From NCBI GenBank assembly GCA_003116995.1, contig BDSL01000015.1:806001-870000 (forward strand): DNA of 64,000 nt, given 5' to 3'. The stretch is from Yamagishiella unicocca (lineage: Eukaryota; Chlorophyta; Chlorophyceae; Chlamydomonadales; Volvocaceae). This document shows, in pieces, positions 23,901 to 35,452 of the stretch. The notes beneath the pieces were generated by a model. It saw nothing but the letters and a program-made list of their open reading frames with translations, ran no database searches and was not told where the DNA came from. Made by a program: the position numbers and the translations under genes. The stretch's first letter is position 1, and each line of letters starts with the position of its first letter.

Positions 23901-25988
23901 AGTGTGTTGCCTGCATACGGGGATTGCCCGCGCCAGGAGTGCGTCGCGAGACTGTCAGCCCTGTCAAATGGTCCGGTAACGGAGGTTGAACAACGCGGCC
24001 TTAACTCACTAACCCTATCGCATAAGCCTGCCAGCCCTGTCCAATGGTCCGGTAACTAACGGGCGGGTAATAACGATGCACCCGACGTAGGGGCACTCGC
24101 AGCTGTGTAGTGCGGGGGTGGGCCTGATTGGATACGCGCATGCGTTGTATGGCTCGCGGCTGGGTGACTGATTTAATACTGGGGTCTCGTCGAGCACAGG
24201 GCACAGGGGATGATGTCTCTTGGACGAAGGCACGAAGGACGAGCGTCGGTAAGCGGGGCAGCGGTATGGCATTGTGGGCACGTAGCGCCTTACGACGAAG
24301 GCGCCACTGCAGGTTCCAATGGCAATCGGCTGTAAGACGGTTCTGCGCGTCAGGGTGGTTTAGATGGAGGTGAGCAAAAGCAGGACTCTTCCCTTCCCTT
24401 GCTTAATTGCGAGTACGACACCAGTTTCGGAGCTTACAAAGGGGCGCGCACACCGATGTCTGTCGGCGCCTTGCGGACGGCAGAGCCTTGCGGCCCTCGC
24501 GCTTCGTGACTATGCGAGCAGCGCGCATGGGTGGGGGTTCGGCGCATGGGTGGGGTGGGGGGCCTGGGTAACTTCGCAGCTCCCAGCCGTTCCACCCGTC
24601 CCGGTCACACCAAGGAGATGTCGACCGTCTGGTCGGCAGCAACGCCCCACCATGTAAACCAACACGACGTCATGAATGGTATCACGGACTCACCCAGTAC
24701 TTGCTCTGTCGTGATCAACGTCAAGCGATGTTACTCTTCACGTGTAAAAACACACGACTACGGTGCTTCCTCTCCGGTAACGTTCGTCCGCTTCGGAAAC
24801 GCGACCCAGCTCATGATGCCATCGATCCTAACCGTCACACGTCGATACGCGATCCCGCTCTCCCCCAGCACGGACGAATTCCTTGCCGCACTCACTCACT
24901 CGTTCCCCGGACCAAGCATATCCTATATTTGAGAGGTCATGGCGCTAGAAAGCGTTCCTCCAAAAACGCCCAACGACTCACCCCTGTATGCGGTGCGGTA
25001 ACGGAAGGACGGATGGATGGGTGTTTGGATGCATCCGCGTCGATGCGGTTCAGTACACCTGGCCTTTCTATGCATACGTGCCCCGCCCGCCCATTCCATG
25101 CAACATCCAGCAACCTGCTGCCTTCTGCACCTTATCCTCCGTTTCATACGACGACGGGTTCCACCAGCAGCTATGCGGGGACCCCACATACAGCCACCAC
25201 GCACAAGCCGCGCGCGTGTGCTGCGGTGAAGTGAGGCGAGTCAGGCAACAATGACAGTCCTCGGGTCCCACTGTGACGCGACTCATGCACCCCGGCAGCA
25301 GCTACCTTGGCGGCGGCAGGATTGTGAAGGAGGGGCACCAGTGCCAATGAAGCAGTTTGAGGATCAATGATATCAGCAACAAGCCTTATTACCCTAATTG
25401 CTGCACGACAACGCCAATGCCAATGACAACGCGAGCTGAGGCAGCACGGGCTCATCATAAGCAGTTATACCACCGCAGTACCTCCAACTAACACGAAGCA
25501 CGGAGTCCCTGACCTCCAAATAACACGAAGCACCGAGTCCCTGCGCAGGGCTTGTCGGGCCGATCGCTTCCCTGCAGCGCCGGCTCAGTGCGGCAACCAG
25601 CTCCAGGGAGGTCGACAGGGACACAGCAGCCCGTAGCCAGCAGGCGGCCAGGTAGGGCAGCACCCACGGCCAACTGCCCGCCCCAGCCCCGGTGCCCGCC
25701 GTACCCCAGCAGCCCGCACTGCTTCCAAGGGGCCGCCACGGCGTCCTTCAGTGACTCCTTAGACGCCCTAGTATTCCACACCAACCGCTTCATTCCCCAA
25801 AACCAACTGCCAACCAACCACCAACCGCCCGTCGCAGCCGCAGCCGCAGCCGCCCCCTCTCTCCCATCGTACCAGCGACGCCGCCCCTGGCCCCCGCGCG
25901 CTCCAAGCCCGCCTCTCCTGCTTTCACGTCCTTGCTTCGCTTTATTGCTGGCGGCGGCTTCCTCGCCGGCCGGCGGCCACCCAGCTTG
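23901..25988. other. No supported gene; downstream of the TBC gene
   Basis: A near-duplicate phrase, CCTGTCAAATGGTCCGGTAAC / CCTGTCCAATGGTCCGGTAAC, occurs at 23960 and 24036. Nothing else with a convincing start, splice pattern or domain was seen. The right part (about 25400-25988) is presumably 3' untranslated sequence of the minus-strand TBC gene. Confidence 0.4.
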
Positions 25989-28900
25989 CTATTTTCGCCG
26001 GAGCACCAACCGCCGAAATCGCGCCGCCCACGACTGCGACTGCCGCTGCCCGTTCCACGCGTGCTGCCCGTTCCGCTGCACTGCATACCACTCCCGCCGC
26101 AGCTCCTCCAGCCGGTGGGCCACGGGGATCCTCAGCGCGCGCCGTATCAGCTCCTCCGGCTGCAGCGGCAGCAGTGCCGGCAAGTTCTTCGCGGACAGGC
26201 TCTCCACCAGGGCCTCGAAGGGCAGGCGCGACAGGCGGGGCTCGGCGTACTGCAGCACGGCCAGGCCCACGCGGAAGAGCTGCGACGGGGGGGGCCGAGA
26301 AGAGGGAGAGGGCGGGGTGTGGGGGAGAGGGTGGGGTGTGGGGGAGAGGTTGGGGTGTGGGGCGTTGGTGGTAAGGTGGTGACGGTGTGTATGCATGGGG
26401 TAGTGAAGGTGTCGCGAGGTTGGGCGTGAAATCCAGCTCCAGGGACAGAGCGCGTGGATTCCTCGCAGTCCTCCGGGAGGGCTTGGCGCGACGTGGACGT
26501 ATTCGTTGCTGCGAGCCCGAGGAACGCCCTTCCTGGAGCTGTGCTCCAGGCCCGGCTGTTCGCGCCGGTCCTTGGCAGCCCCCCCCCCAGCTGGGATGCC
26601 AACGATCCGCGACAGCCGCCTCCGCTTCCACACTACGCCTGCCGCCCTCTTCCGGTGTCCCTGCCGCCCTCTGACCGTACTTAGTCCACGTGACGGCAAC
26701 CGAGGCATCAGGCCCCCCAGGCCTACGCTCCCTGAGCACACGGCGGCAGAGGGGGCTCACGCAGCGCAGACGCGACCACACCGGTGCCCGGCGCTTCCGG
26801 TACGGCGCTGTACGACTGCGCGGCCACACCCCGCGCCATATTGACATGTGCCCGGCGCTTCCGGTACGGCGCTGTACGACTGCGCGACCACACCCCGCGC
26901 CGTATTGACAGGTGCCCGGCGCTTCCGGTACGGCGCTGTACGACTGAGCGACCACAACCCGCGCCGTATTGACAGGTGCCCGGCGCTTCCGGTACGGCCC
27001 TGTACGACTGAGCGACCACACCCCGCGCCGTATTGACATGTGCCCGGCGCTTCCGGTACGGCCGTGTACGACTGTACGACCACACCCCGCGCCACCACAC
27101 CCCACGCCGCAGCACCCCACAGTTACCCTTGCCCACACCCACCGTCTCCAAGCCCTCCGCCACGAACACGTTCCCCACCCACCGTCTCCAAGCCCTCCGC
27201 CACGAACACGTCCCACACCCGCAGCAGGTGGTCGAAGGGCAGCGTGTACGCGAACGCCGTGTTGAACCAGTGCGTGGCGTACAGCGCGGGATCCACCCCC
27301 TCCCGCTCCATGCGCGCCGCCAGCAGCGGGGCGGCGTCACGCAACAGGTGCTTGAACTGGGGGGTGGTGTGAAACCGGAGACACGAAAAATGACAAGATA
27401 GTGGGCGCACGGTCGGCGGACAGCGAGGAGAGGAGGATAAAAGATAAACCGCGAATCCACGGCCGACAGACCAAGGGGCGAGGGGGGAGAGGGGGAGAGA
27501 AACTGAGAGAGGGAAGAGAAACCCGTCGACCGGCAACGGACAACGAGAAAATCGATGCTAGAGAAGACTGAACTCGGGCCAGGGGACCCCTGCCGTCTGC
27601 ATCGCACCACCCCAGCACTCCTCATCGGTCCCAACCCCTTTTGAGTGGCTCATCCCGCACACCGACCTGAAACAGGCAGCACTGCAGGCCCGGCATGCCT
27701 GGCGTGTAGAGCCGGTGGAGCCCCTCGACGCCCAGCCAGCCAGGTGGACCCTGCACGCGCCGCCGTGCGGAAGGGCGTGAGGGAACGATGAGGAGAGGTG
27801 GAGGGACACTTGCCACCACCCACTCATCTGCGTTTGTCGCCTCTTCGTGCGCTCTTCGTGCACCGGAGCCCACATCGCAGGAGCGATACCCAGATGTCCC
27901 CCACCATGCGGCGGCGCAACCTCCAACTCCCGCCCCCAACCCAAGCGTCTCGCTCGGCGAAGCCTTCCGCTACCTCGCCTTCCGCCTTCCTCCCAAGCGC
28001 GGCCCCCCTACCTCGCCCCCTGTGCCGAGCGGTGCCTTAGCTTGCTGCTGCTGGTGGCTAGCTGCACCGTCCGGTTTGCTCACTTTCCGCGAAGGGAGAT
28101 TTGCGGGAGCTTCGCGGTATTTGCGGGAGCTTCGCGGTATTTGCGATAAAGTTAACACGCACGCACCCACCTGCATGAACGCCACCAGCGTCCAGAAGGC
28201 CTCCTCCGCATCCAGGTACAGCAGCAGCACCGCGGCCAGGAAGCCCATCCCCTGCACGTAACCCACCTGCGAGTTGCCGGGTGCGGGCACGAACACGGAC
28301 CAAGAGAGAGGGACAAGGACGAGTTACGCTAGGGTCCACCTAGGGTTTTAGGGTTTAGGGTTTACCCGGGCATAGGCGGGTGGTAACGTGCAAGGATACA
28401 GGCGACAGCGGTCAAGTCCGTTTGGAGGTCAGGCAAGTGGAGGCCACACCGCCTAAGTTGCCGGTATGGCGCCGGCCGCAATGCGGCGGTTTCGGAGGCA
28501 AAGGCCTGCCGCCCGAGCCCCTAGCTACTCACCCCTCCCTCTGGCGTTTCGCACGAAAGCTATGGTGTTTTCAATCTTCCCTGTGATTAAGACTGAACTG
28601 ACGACCTTTCCTGTCATCCAAACTGATCTGACGATCTTCCCTACGATCTAGATTCATCTCTTCAACAGCTCACCCCGGGGTCGTACATGGCATACGCCCT
28701 CAGCACGGTGTACAGCGCCCTCTGTCCCGGCCCCTGGCGCTGACTGAAGAAGATGTGGGTGGGGAAGGTGCGGTTGAGGTCTCGCATGATGGAGGCGTCC
28801 ACGGCCGGGTCCAGGGAGGGCGGCAGCGGCGCCCCCCGGGCCCCTGCCGCCACCACCGGCACCGGAGTCGATGACGCCAGACCCACCACCCTGCCCGCCG

Positions 28901-29905
28901 CCGCCTCGTCGGAAGCCAGCGCTGCAAAGGCGCCCGGGTGGGCGGCCAGCAGCTTGCGGCCGCCTGGCGGGCAAACGCAGGGAAGCAGGGGGCCGGGCAA
29001 AGAGGTGGATGAGGGTGAGGAGGGTGAGGAGAGTGAGTTGGGTGAGGTGGGTGAGGTGGGTGAGGAGGGGTTTAGGAGACGGGGATGGAGGCGGACATGG
29101 GATGTGGGCCGGGTGAGGGGTATTTGGAGTAAGGAAGTGGTACAGCGCGGTACAAGGTTCATCAGCGCTTGCTGCCGATAGGGGCCCCTGGAAGGCAGGC
29201 CCGGCAGCCGTACATCTGTCCTCGGACCGCCCGGCAGCCGTGCACCTGTCCTCGGGCCGCCCGGCAGCCGTACACCTGTCCTCGGGCCGCCCGGCAGCCG
29301 TACACCTGTCCTCGGGCCGCCCGGCAGCCGTACACCTGTCCTCGGGCCGCCCGGCAGCCGTACACCTGTCCTCGGGCCGCCCGGCAGCCGTGCACCTGTC
29401 CTCGGGCCGCCCGGCAGCCGTACACCTGTCCTCGGGCCGCCCGGCAGCCGTGCACCTGTCCTCGGGCCCGCCGCGTTCCAACCCTGCAAGCGCTTCTTCA
29501 ACCGAGCCCTACCCGACATCACCAGCCACGCCAGCCCGCGCAGCTGGTCGGGGATGCCCTTGTGCAGGCGACGCTTGAGCTTCTCTGGTTTGCGGCGCTG
29601 GTAGTCCTCCAATGCCTCCCCGCTGGGCCCCAGCATCTTCCGCCACTTCCGGAGCCGCCCCACGTTCCGCCTGTCCAACTGCTCCCGCTGTTCCCGCTCC
29701 TGCCGCCGCCGCCGCTGCCGCAACAACAACCACAACCGCCGCCGCAGCTCCTGCCGCAGGCCCTCCGCGGCGGCGCTGGCGGCGCCGTCGCCGTCGCCGT
29801 CGGGGGCTTCCTGTACGGTGATGACGAAGCCGTGCCGGTCGACCCGCACCGGCCGGTCCTGACGCTGCTGCTTTTGGAGCAGCACCTGCGTCTCCGTCAT
29901 CGTTC
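25989..29905 (-). CDS. TBC-domain Rab GTPase-activating protein
   Basis: TBC proteins accelerate GTP hydrolysis by Rab GTPases through paired Arg and Gln fingers. Exons in coding order: 29905-29513, 28963-28674, 28266-28171, 27750-27667, 27356-27183 and 26279-25989, with all phases agreeing. From the ATG at 29900 they give 440 residues. The N-terminal third is charged and likely coiled (RRRRQEREQREQLDRR). The TBC domain runs from about residue 113 (HKGIPDQLRGLAW) through the Arg finger motif IMRDLNRTFP (D191, R194) and the Gln finger YVQG (Q231). It continues with AEEAFWTLVAFMQ-type sequence, LHRLYTPGMPGLQ, THWFNTAFAYTLPF and VWDVFVAEGLE to LFRVGLAVLQ. Both catalytic fingers are present, so activity is likely; the Rab target is unknown. 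The acceptor at 29906 in front of the ATG is phase-compatible with the Q-rich exon 30786-31767, so the true start is probably further upstream. Confidence 0.88.
26779..27100. repeat. Minisatellite, 64 nt x 5
   Basis: GTGCCCGGCGCTTCCGGTAC recurs exactly every 64 nt (26784, 26848, 26912, 26976, 27040), with ACCACACCCCGCGCC between. It lies in the last TBC intron (26280-27182). 64 is not a multiple of 3, so the long open frames seen across it are artefacts. Confidence 0.95.
27139..27216. repeat. 40-nt duplication spanning the exon 5 donor of the TBC gene
   Basis: CACCGTCTCCAAGCCCTCCG is present at 27140 and 27180. The duplicated unit covers the last coding bases of TBC exon 5 and its GTGGGT donor, giving two donors 40 nt apart. 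The proximal donor at 27182 keeps frame; the distal one would shift it. Confidence 0.9.
28320..28380. repeat. Telomere-like TTTAGGG words in TBC intron 2
   Basis: CCTAGGGTTTTAGGGTTTAG and GGTTTACC occur at 28337-28366. These resemble plant/algal telomere units (TTTAGGG/TTTTAGGG) but only two to three occur, so this is an interstitial motif and not a telomere. A tandem GTATTTGCGGGAGCTTCGCG lies nearby at 28107-28145. Confidence 0.5.
29198..29468. repeat. Minisatellite, 30 nt x 9
   Basis: GGCCGCCCGGCAGCCGTACA followed by CCTGTCCTCG recurs every 30 nt, with only TAC/TGC variation between units. It lies in TBC intron 1 (28964-29512). Because 30 is a multiple of 3, five of the six frames stay open and mimic repeat proteins. 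Confidence 0.95.
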
Positions 29906-30675
29906 CTGTGGAGCCGGAGGGAAGTGGGGTGGGGCCAGGGGCGGAGGGCGCGGGTCTGAGCACGGCAGTGCAGGTGTGTAGCGGGAGGTCATTGCGGCCG
30001 GGCCGGGCTTGTGGGGGTTTGATAAGAGAATGGCTCATGGGGGCCCACATGAGGATCCCGCCCAAGTCCAACGGACAAGACGGCCAAGACGGCCCCGCAG
30101 TCCCCGTCCACGAGCCCACCGCTCCCCACGAGCCCACCACACCGAGATCTCCAGGGCCCGCTGCTGTGCTGCCCGTGCGCCTCCGGCATACGACGCGCCC
30201 TAAGCCCTGCGCCCCGTCCATCCCCAAACGTCTGTCCCAAACGGCTTTTTACGCCTGCACGGGCTTCCCTCGCCATCCCTCCTCGCCCCTTTTTCCTTGC
30301 AACCCCGCCTCGTCATTGGCTCCCGCACCGCGGCCCGATTCTCTGTAAACCTCCCATCCTCAACCCAGTCCTCCAGCATGCATCTCAAAACGTCTAATTC
30401 TAAACAGGTTTGTCTCTGGCATCCACGGGTCCTCCTCGAAGCACCCGTCCCACACCAGGCTGCCGCAGCTACAGCTCATACCCGACCTTGCAAGAAGCCT
30501 GTGGCCTCTCCACCGCTCTGTAGGAGGGCCGACAGGCCCACACCCCTCCTAACCGGCCGTGGCATCCTGCGGCGCCGAGCACCCCACCGGCAGGCCCCAT
30601 GCCCCGCCACCCCTCCCTCCCCGCCACGTCCCAATAGGCTTTCTTCCTCGTTATGCAGCGGCCCTCGGAATCCCC

Positions 30676-30787
30676 CGTCCCTGCCGCACCCCGTCCCTGC
30701 CGCACCCCGTCCCTGCCGCACCCCGTCCCTGCCGCACCCCGTCCCTGCCGCACCCCGTCCCTGCCGCACCCCGTCCCTGCCGCACCC
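30676..30787. repeat. Minisatellite, 16 nt x 7
   Basis: CGTCCCTGCCGCACCC repeats seven times immediately next to the proposed donor of the Q-rich exon (30785). The repeat therefore starts at the exon-intron border. Confidence 0.95.
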
Positions 30788-31767
30788 AGGGGGATCTCGT
30801 AATCTGGGTCGCCGGCGAGCGCCGTGTGGGTGTGTGGGCGCAGAGGCCCTGAGGCACCGGGCTGCGGCTGCTGCGGCTCCTCCTGGTCCGGCTGTTGATT
30901 CCGCTGCTGCGCCTCCTCCTGATCCGGCTGTTTATTCCGCTGCTGCGCCTCCTGATCCGGCTGTTTATTCCGCTGCTGCGCCTCCTGATCCGGCTGTTGA
31001 TTCCGCTGCTGCGCCTCCTCCTGATCCGGCTGTTTATTCCGCTGCTGCGCCTCCTGATCCGGCTGTTGATTCCGCTGCTGCGCCTCCTCCTGATCCGGCT
31101 GTTGATTCCGCTGCTGCGCCTCCTCCTGGTCCGGCTGTTGATTCCGCTGCTGCGCCTCCTCCTGATCCGGCTGTTGATTCCGCTGCTGCGCCTCCTCCTG
31201 ATCCGGCTGTTGATTCCGCTGCTGCGCCTCCTCCTCATTTCGCAGCTGATCCCCCGCATGCTGCTGCCGCTGAACCTGCTGCTCGAGAGGCTTCAGCTGC
31301 AGGCGGTCGGCAGTGTCGCCCGGGGCAACAGCATTGACGTCGGCGGTGGACGGCTCAGGCGCCGCCACGCAGGCCGCACGGGTCGCCGTTGCGTCGGCGG
31401 CCAGAGATGCAACCGCATGCCGCGTCCCACCGTTGACCCCAGGGCCGGGAGGCAAAGTCAACTGGGGTTGCGCCTGAAGTTGGGGCTGCGGCCGCGACTG
31501 TTGCTCAAGGGGAGGTTCTTGAGACAGTTGGTGCCCGATTCTGGGATCGGGGATGGCTAAGTGGCTGTGGCTTCCGTTGCTGGCCGCCGCCAATGGGTGG
31601 GCTGGCACGTACCCAGGAGGCAACTCCGCGGCGTCGGCGTCAGTGTCAACAGCTACGGAACCTAGCAGCAGACCAACCAGCTTGTGTGGCACCTCTGCGC
31701 ATACAGCTTGGGGCGGGGCGCTTGGGCTGTTGTTTCTGCTGCTTACGCCCGCAGCCATCGATGGCAT
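30786..31767 (-). CDS. Q/E-rich repeat exon, probable 5' coding exon of the TBC gene
   Basis: The minus-strand open frame carries about ten copies of the 12-residue unit NQQPDQEEAQQR, with 11-residue variants (NKQPDQEAQQR), after a unique Pro/Gln-rich segment (EQQSRPQPQLQAQPQ). The frame ends at DPDYEIPLG, where a phase-1 donor GTGCGG lies at 30785. This joins in phase to the acceptor at 29906 to give EIPLG-T-MTETQVLL of the TBC protein. The ATG at 31767 is a tentative start; a GTAAGC donor only 21 nt downstream means an extra 5' intron is possible. The plus strand is open too (Pro/Ala-rich), but minus-strand composition and splice compatibility favour minus. The segment would be disordered. 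Treat as a proposed gene part, not proven. Confidence 0.5.
30870..31240. repeat. Coding minisatellite, 36/33 nt x ~10
   Basis: Units of CGCCTCCTCCTGATCCGGCT plus GTTGATTCCGCTGCTG, with 3-nt shorter variants lacking one CTC. The length changes are in multiples of three and keep the minus-strand frame, consistent with selection for coding. Confidence 0.9.
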
Positions 31768-32234
31768 GGGACGTGCAGCTCCCGGAGCTGCCAATCCTAG
31801 CGGTCTCTTTGCTAAGACGGTCACATCACTTGCGTGGCGTTATCGCATAAATGATGCACAGCTTCTAACCGTGTAGGTGGTTCCCCTCGGTAAGTTCACA
31901 AGCCGACTCAATAAACGTGGACCAAACTTTCCAAATTCCAAAGGCAGCACAAGACTACGAACGTAGTTTTTAATACAGGAAGAGAAATACATTGTTTCGT
32001 CGTGTCGTTTGCCCGCTTCGCAATAGGCATTTGCTGGGCATGCTCGTACGGCATCACAGGAATGTTAACTAACTGTACAATACCCGGTAGTGTTAAATAA
32101 GTGCATTGTACGCAAAAGCTACGTATGCAGCAGCACCACGCAGTGCCCAAACACGACCACAGCACGCCGCTTGCACATAGCGATTACTGTCCGGAATCGC
32201 TAGGCCGTGATAAAAACCCAAGCTTCCAAACGCC
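31768..32234. promoter_or_regulatory. Candidate divergent promoter region
   Basis: About 470 bp between the proposed minus-strand TBC start and the plus-strand Cys-rich gene start. The sequence is visibly more AT-rich than its neighbours (for example AATAAGTGCATTG). No specific element was identified; the assignment rests on gene orientation only. Confidence 0.35.
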
Positions 32235-35065
32235 ATGGATCCCGACCAAAATCCCAAGATTGCGGCGTTGAACAAGCGCAAGGCGTATGAGCGGAAATGG
32301 CAGCTGGCATTAATGCAGACCTGTTACAAGCGCCCGGGATGTGAGTTGGGGGGATTCGGGAAGGATGACATGGTGGAGGATTAGCATGCTATGATGCGTG
32401 TTATCTGGAAGCTATTTGCTGCGCCAAAGTGGCCTGAGCCTCTCATTCTCTCGGAAAACCCGTAACCAGTATATGCCTTGGCCATGCTGCAGACTGCTGC
32501 TTTTCTTTGTGGTGGTAAGTTATCGAGGATGTCGGGTGTCGCGCACGGGCGCCCTGCCAGCCAATGCCCCTGGTATCGAGTATCTCCATTTCTGTCGCAG
32601 CCCCGTTTGCGCGTCTTTCGACTTGCGCAAACAGGCACTGCATGGAGACATGTCCAGGTGCGTAATGTCGGCGAAAATGTGTAACTCACATGTTACTAGC
32701 TGTTTCGCTCCGCCGTAGCGGCTCCTCTCTGGAGGAGCCCCGGCGGCACGTTTAGGGAATGCTACGCATCTTACTGTGCTCTTGCTGCCGTCAGTCACAC
32801 TTTGCCTAGCAGCTCGCTAACCGGCCTTCTAACACTTTCGCAACCTCGCGTCCCCTGCAGGTACGTGTGCTGCAACGGAATGTGCCCCTGCTCAGGGCGC
32901 TGCGGTGAACGCTCGTGCCCGAAGTGCTGCCTGTGCCTCGAGGTGGGTTGCGTCCGGTGGCACTGGCTGATCCGCACAGGCTGAAGACGGCTTGCGGTGT
33001 ACGAACCCCGAATTGAGCTTCCCGTCCTCAACCCACCTCGCGGCGCAGGCCTGGCTCTGCTTCGCCCAAAGCGTGGCCACCACCCGCTGGATGATTCAGG
33101 ACGAGCTGCAGGTAAGGCGCCGTGTCCGGTACGATGGAAGTTGTGAAGCAGCGATGGCGCGGTCGCTCGGGGCCCGGCATGTACGGTCCTGGGGCATCAG
33201 ACCCGACTTCTAAGTTTGAACAGCGACCGGTCTGTACGATCCTGCAGCCGGCATGCATTTCCGCCAAATGGGCTCGCCATGGTGTTGTGAGCTGCTGCTG
33301 CCATCCGTGCTGCCCTGGGTTACAGGTGGAGACCACCAAGTGCGACAACTGCATCATCGGTAAGGCTTCGGGGCCCACCCTCGGGGCTAGGCGCCCCCCC
33401 TACCCAAGGGGGGTCCTTTTCTGTAACCCCCCTTACCCACAGCCGCGCGCTATGCGCACCTTTGCCGGACGCGTGACGGCTTCGGAGCCCTTACCCAAAC
33501 AGAAACCTTTCCCCCTGCGGGCCCACGGGACTGCAACGCTCTTTCCTTCTCCCATCACGTGTTTGAGCCCGGTTCCGCGAACCCAGTCGGATCGCCGCGC
33601 GTCTCCCGCTGTTGCGCGCGAACCCGCCTCTGGCGCCCGCCGCCACAGGCACTATGATCTTCCTGCAGTACCTGTCGTGCGTCTGCCACATCCTCGCCTG
33701 CTTCATCAGCGAGCTGCGGGAGGCGGCCATCATAGTGGACCTGCTGGCGGATTTCACGTGGTGCACGTGAGTGCTGCTCCAGGGGGGTCACAAAGGAGAC
33801 CCGCTCCAGGGAGGGCCGGCGTAGCGACGTAACACGTGCGACACGAGATCGGAGGAAGGGAGGGTACCCGCGCCGACGTGGCCAAGCGACTTCGAGCGAC
33901 TGTGTGTCCTGTCCCGCGGGTTTACGCGTCGCCGCCGCCCCGTCTCCTCCCCCTCCCCCGGTGCGGCTCGCTCCATCGCCGCGCAGGGTGTGTGCGTGCA
34001 TGCAGACGCAGCACAAGGAGGAGATGGACTACCGCGACAGCAACCCCAACGGCGTGCCGCCGCCGCTGCCGGGCATGATGGCGCCGGGTGAGGGGGGAGG
34101 GAGGGGGGCCCCCCCGGGCATGAGGCCGGGGGCTGGGGCATGAGGCCGAGGCCGGGGGCTGGGCCCGGGGGCTGAGGCCGGGGGCTGGGTGTCGCAGCCC
34201 CTACTTACCGGGGTACCATCGAGTAGCCGCGGCTCCCCTGCTTGCGGGCCGACCCCAGGAGCCCCCCGCATGGCCCGGGGCGGGGTTGGACTGCAGACCA
34301 TCGCGAAACCACACAGCTCCCGCCAAACACATTCTCCACCACCGTGGGGTGGGGTAGAGCCGCACGTCGCTCACCGCTCTGCATCTTCCGCGTACCTGCC
34401 TGCCAGTCGTCGTTGCTGGAGTGCTGCAAGCTGGGGTTACAGACCTCCCCCCCAGACCGCACCTTTGCTTCCTTCCGTCCCCACCTCCGCCCGGGGCGCA
34501 ACCGGCCGACCCCCCCCCTGGACCCGCAGGTGTGCAGATGATCCCCATGGGTGCGCCCCCCCCGCAGCCCGGCTACGGCGCCTACCAGCCCCCCCCGCAG
34601 CCCGGCTATGCGGCCTACCAGCAGCAGCCCGGCTATGCGGCCTACCAGCAGCAGCCGGGAGCCTACGCTCAGCAGCCGGGTGCGTGAGCAGCCGTGGCGT
34701 TTGGCAGTGGTCAGGGCGTTGGGGAGGGAACGTAGTGGGGGACCCCCTTCGCGCGCACTTGCCGGGGGGGCCGTGCGGTGTTTGCACTCGGTGCGGCAGG
34801 GTGTGGGTTCAGAAGGGGAAGGGGTGGGCAACTTCCGGCTGCGGCAGGAAACGGTCCGAAACGTGCGTCGTCAATACCGGTACTTGGACTGTCCCCCAGG
34901 ACGTCCTCTCAGTGTGGCTAGTTGAGGATGTGTTCGCTTCGGACGCCGCCAGACGGAACCCTAAAGCCCCCATGTCCCTGTGTGGTGTTAGGCTACGGAC
35001 CGCCGCCATCGGCATACCCCTACCCTCCGCCGGGCGGCGCCTACCCCGGCCCTCCGCAGCCGTCG
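32235..35065 (+). CDS. Conserved Cys-rich plant/algal membrane protein (3' end unresolved)
   Basis: Exons with agreeing phases: 32235-32340, 32493-32514, 32601-32657, 32861-32942, 33049-33111, 33326-33359, 33649-33766, 33987-34087, 34530-34679 and 34992-35065, giving 269 codons. The start is MDPDQNPKIAALNKRKAYER. The core is rich in Cys: CCFSLWCPVCASF, LRKQALHGDMSRYVCC, CPCSGRCGERSC, TTKCDNCIIG and WCTVCACMQTQHKEEMDYRD. A hydrophobic segment (IFLQYLSCVCHILACF) could be membrane-associated. The tail is Pro/Gln/Tyr-rich with QPGYAAYQQ repeats. I recognise the core as a conserved family of land plants and green algae whose function I do not know. The CC/CxxC clusters could bind metal; that is inference. 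After 35065 a GTGAGT donor follows and the final exon was not identified. Confidence 0.75.
32493..32514 (+). other. 22-nt microexon of the Cys-rich gene
   Basis: Acceptor TGCTGCAG, 22 coding bases, donor GTAAGT. It supplies YCCFSLW plus two bases of a Cys codon, repairing the phase between exon 1 (phase 1) and the exon at 32601 (phase 2). It also restores the Cys pattern expected for the family. Confidence 0.75.
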
Positions 35066-35373
35066 GTGAGTCAAGCGCACCCTGGCGTTTGTGTTAGCTT
35101 AACGTTTTCCTCGGAACGTATACTGACAGGCTGCCCTGTTGGATCCGGGATGTGTGCGGGTTGCGCCACCATTATTGCCTCGAGCACGCGTGTCGCTGAT
35201 GGCATTAGCAGCGGCTCGGGAATTGGGGAGTTGAGAGCCTCCGCCAAACCTCTGCACGGAGGCACCTTCCTGTCCTGGGCCGTCACGCGGTCGTACTGGC
35301 TTTACCAGCCGGTCCGAGTTGCAGAGGGGCGGTGTGGAGAGCGCGGAGGAGGACGCAACAGGGGGTGCACCCG

Positions 35374-35452
35374 CCTCGCGCCCCGAAACATAGCCCACTC
35401 GCGCCCCGAAACATAGCCCACTCGCGCCCCGAAACATAGCCCACTCGCGCTC
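35374..35452. repeat. Minisatellite, ~24 nt x 3
   Basis: CGCGCCCCGAAACATAGCCC followed by ACT recurs three times without interruption. Confidence 0.9.

Noticed and set aside
29198..29468. CRISPR-like array of 30-nt repeats
   Set aside because: Units are directly contiguous with no unique spacers, inside a eukaryotic intron.
29169..29981. 270-residue plus-strand repeat protein (QPYTCPRAAR units)
   Set aside because: Translation of the 30-nt intronic array; TBC exon 1 on the minus strand has family similarity, this does not.
30297..31337. 346-residue plus-strand Pro/Ala repeat frame
   Set aside because: Shadow of the minus-strand Q/E repeat frame; the unit length divisible by 3 keeps both strands open, but splice phase supports minus.
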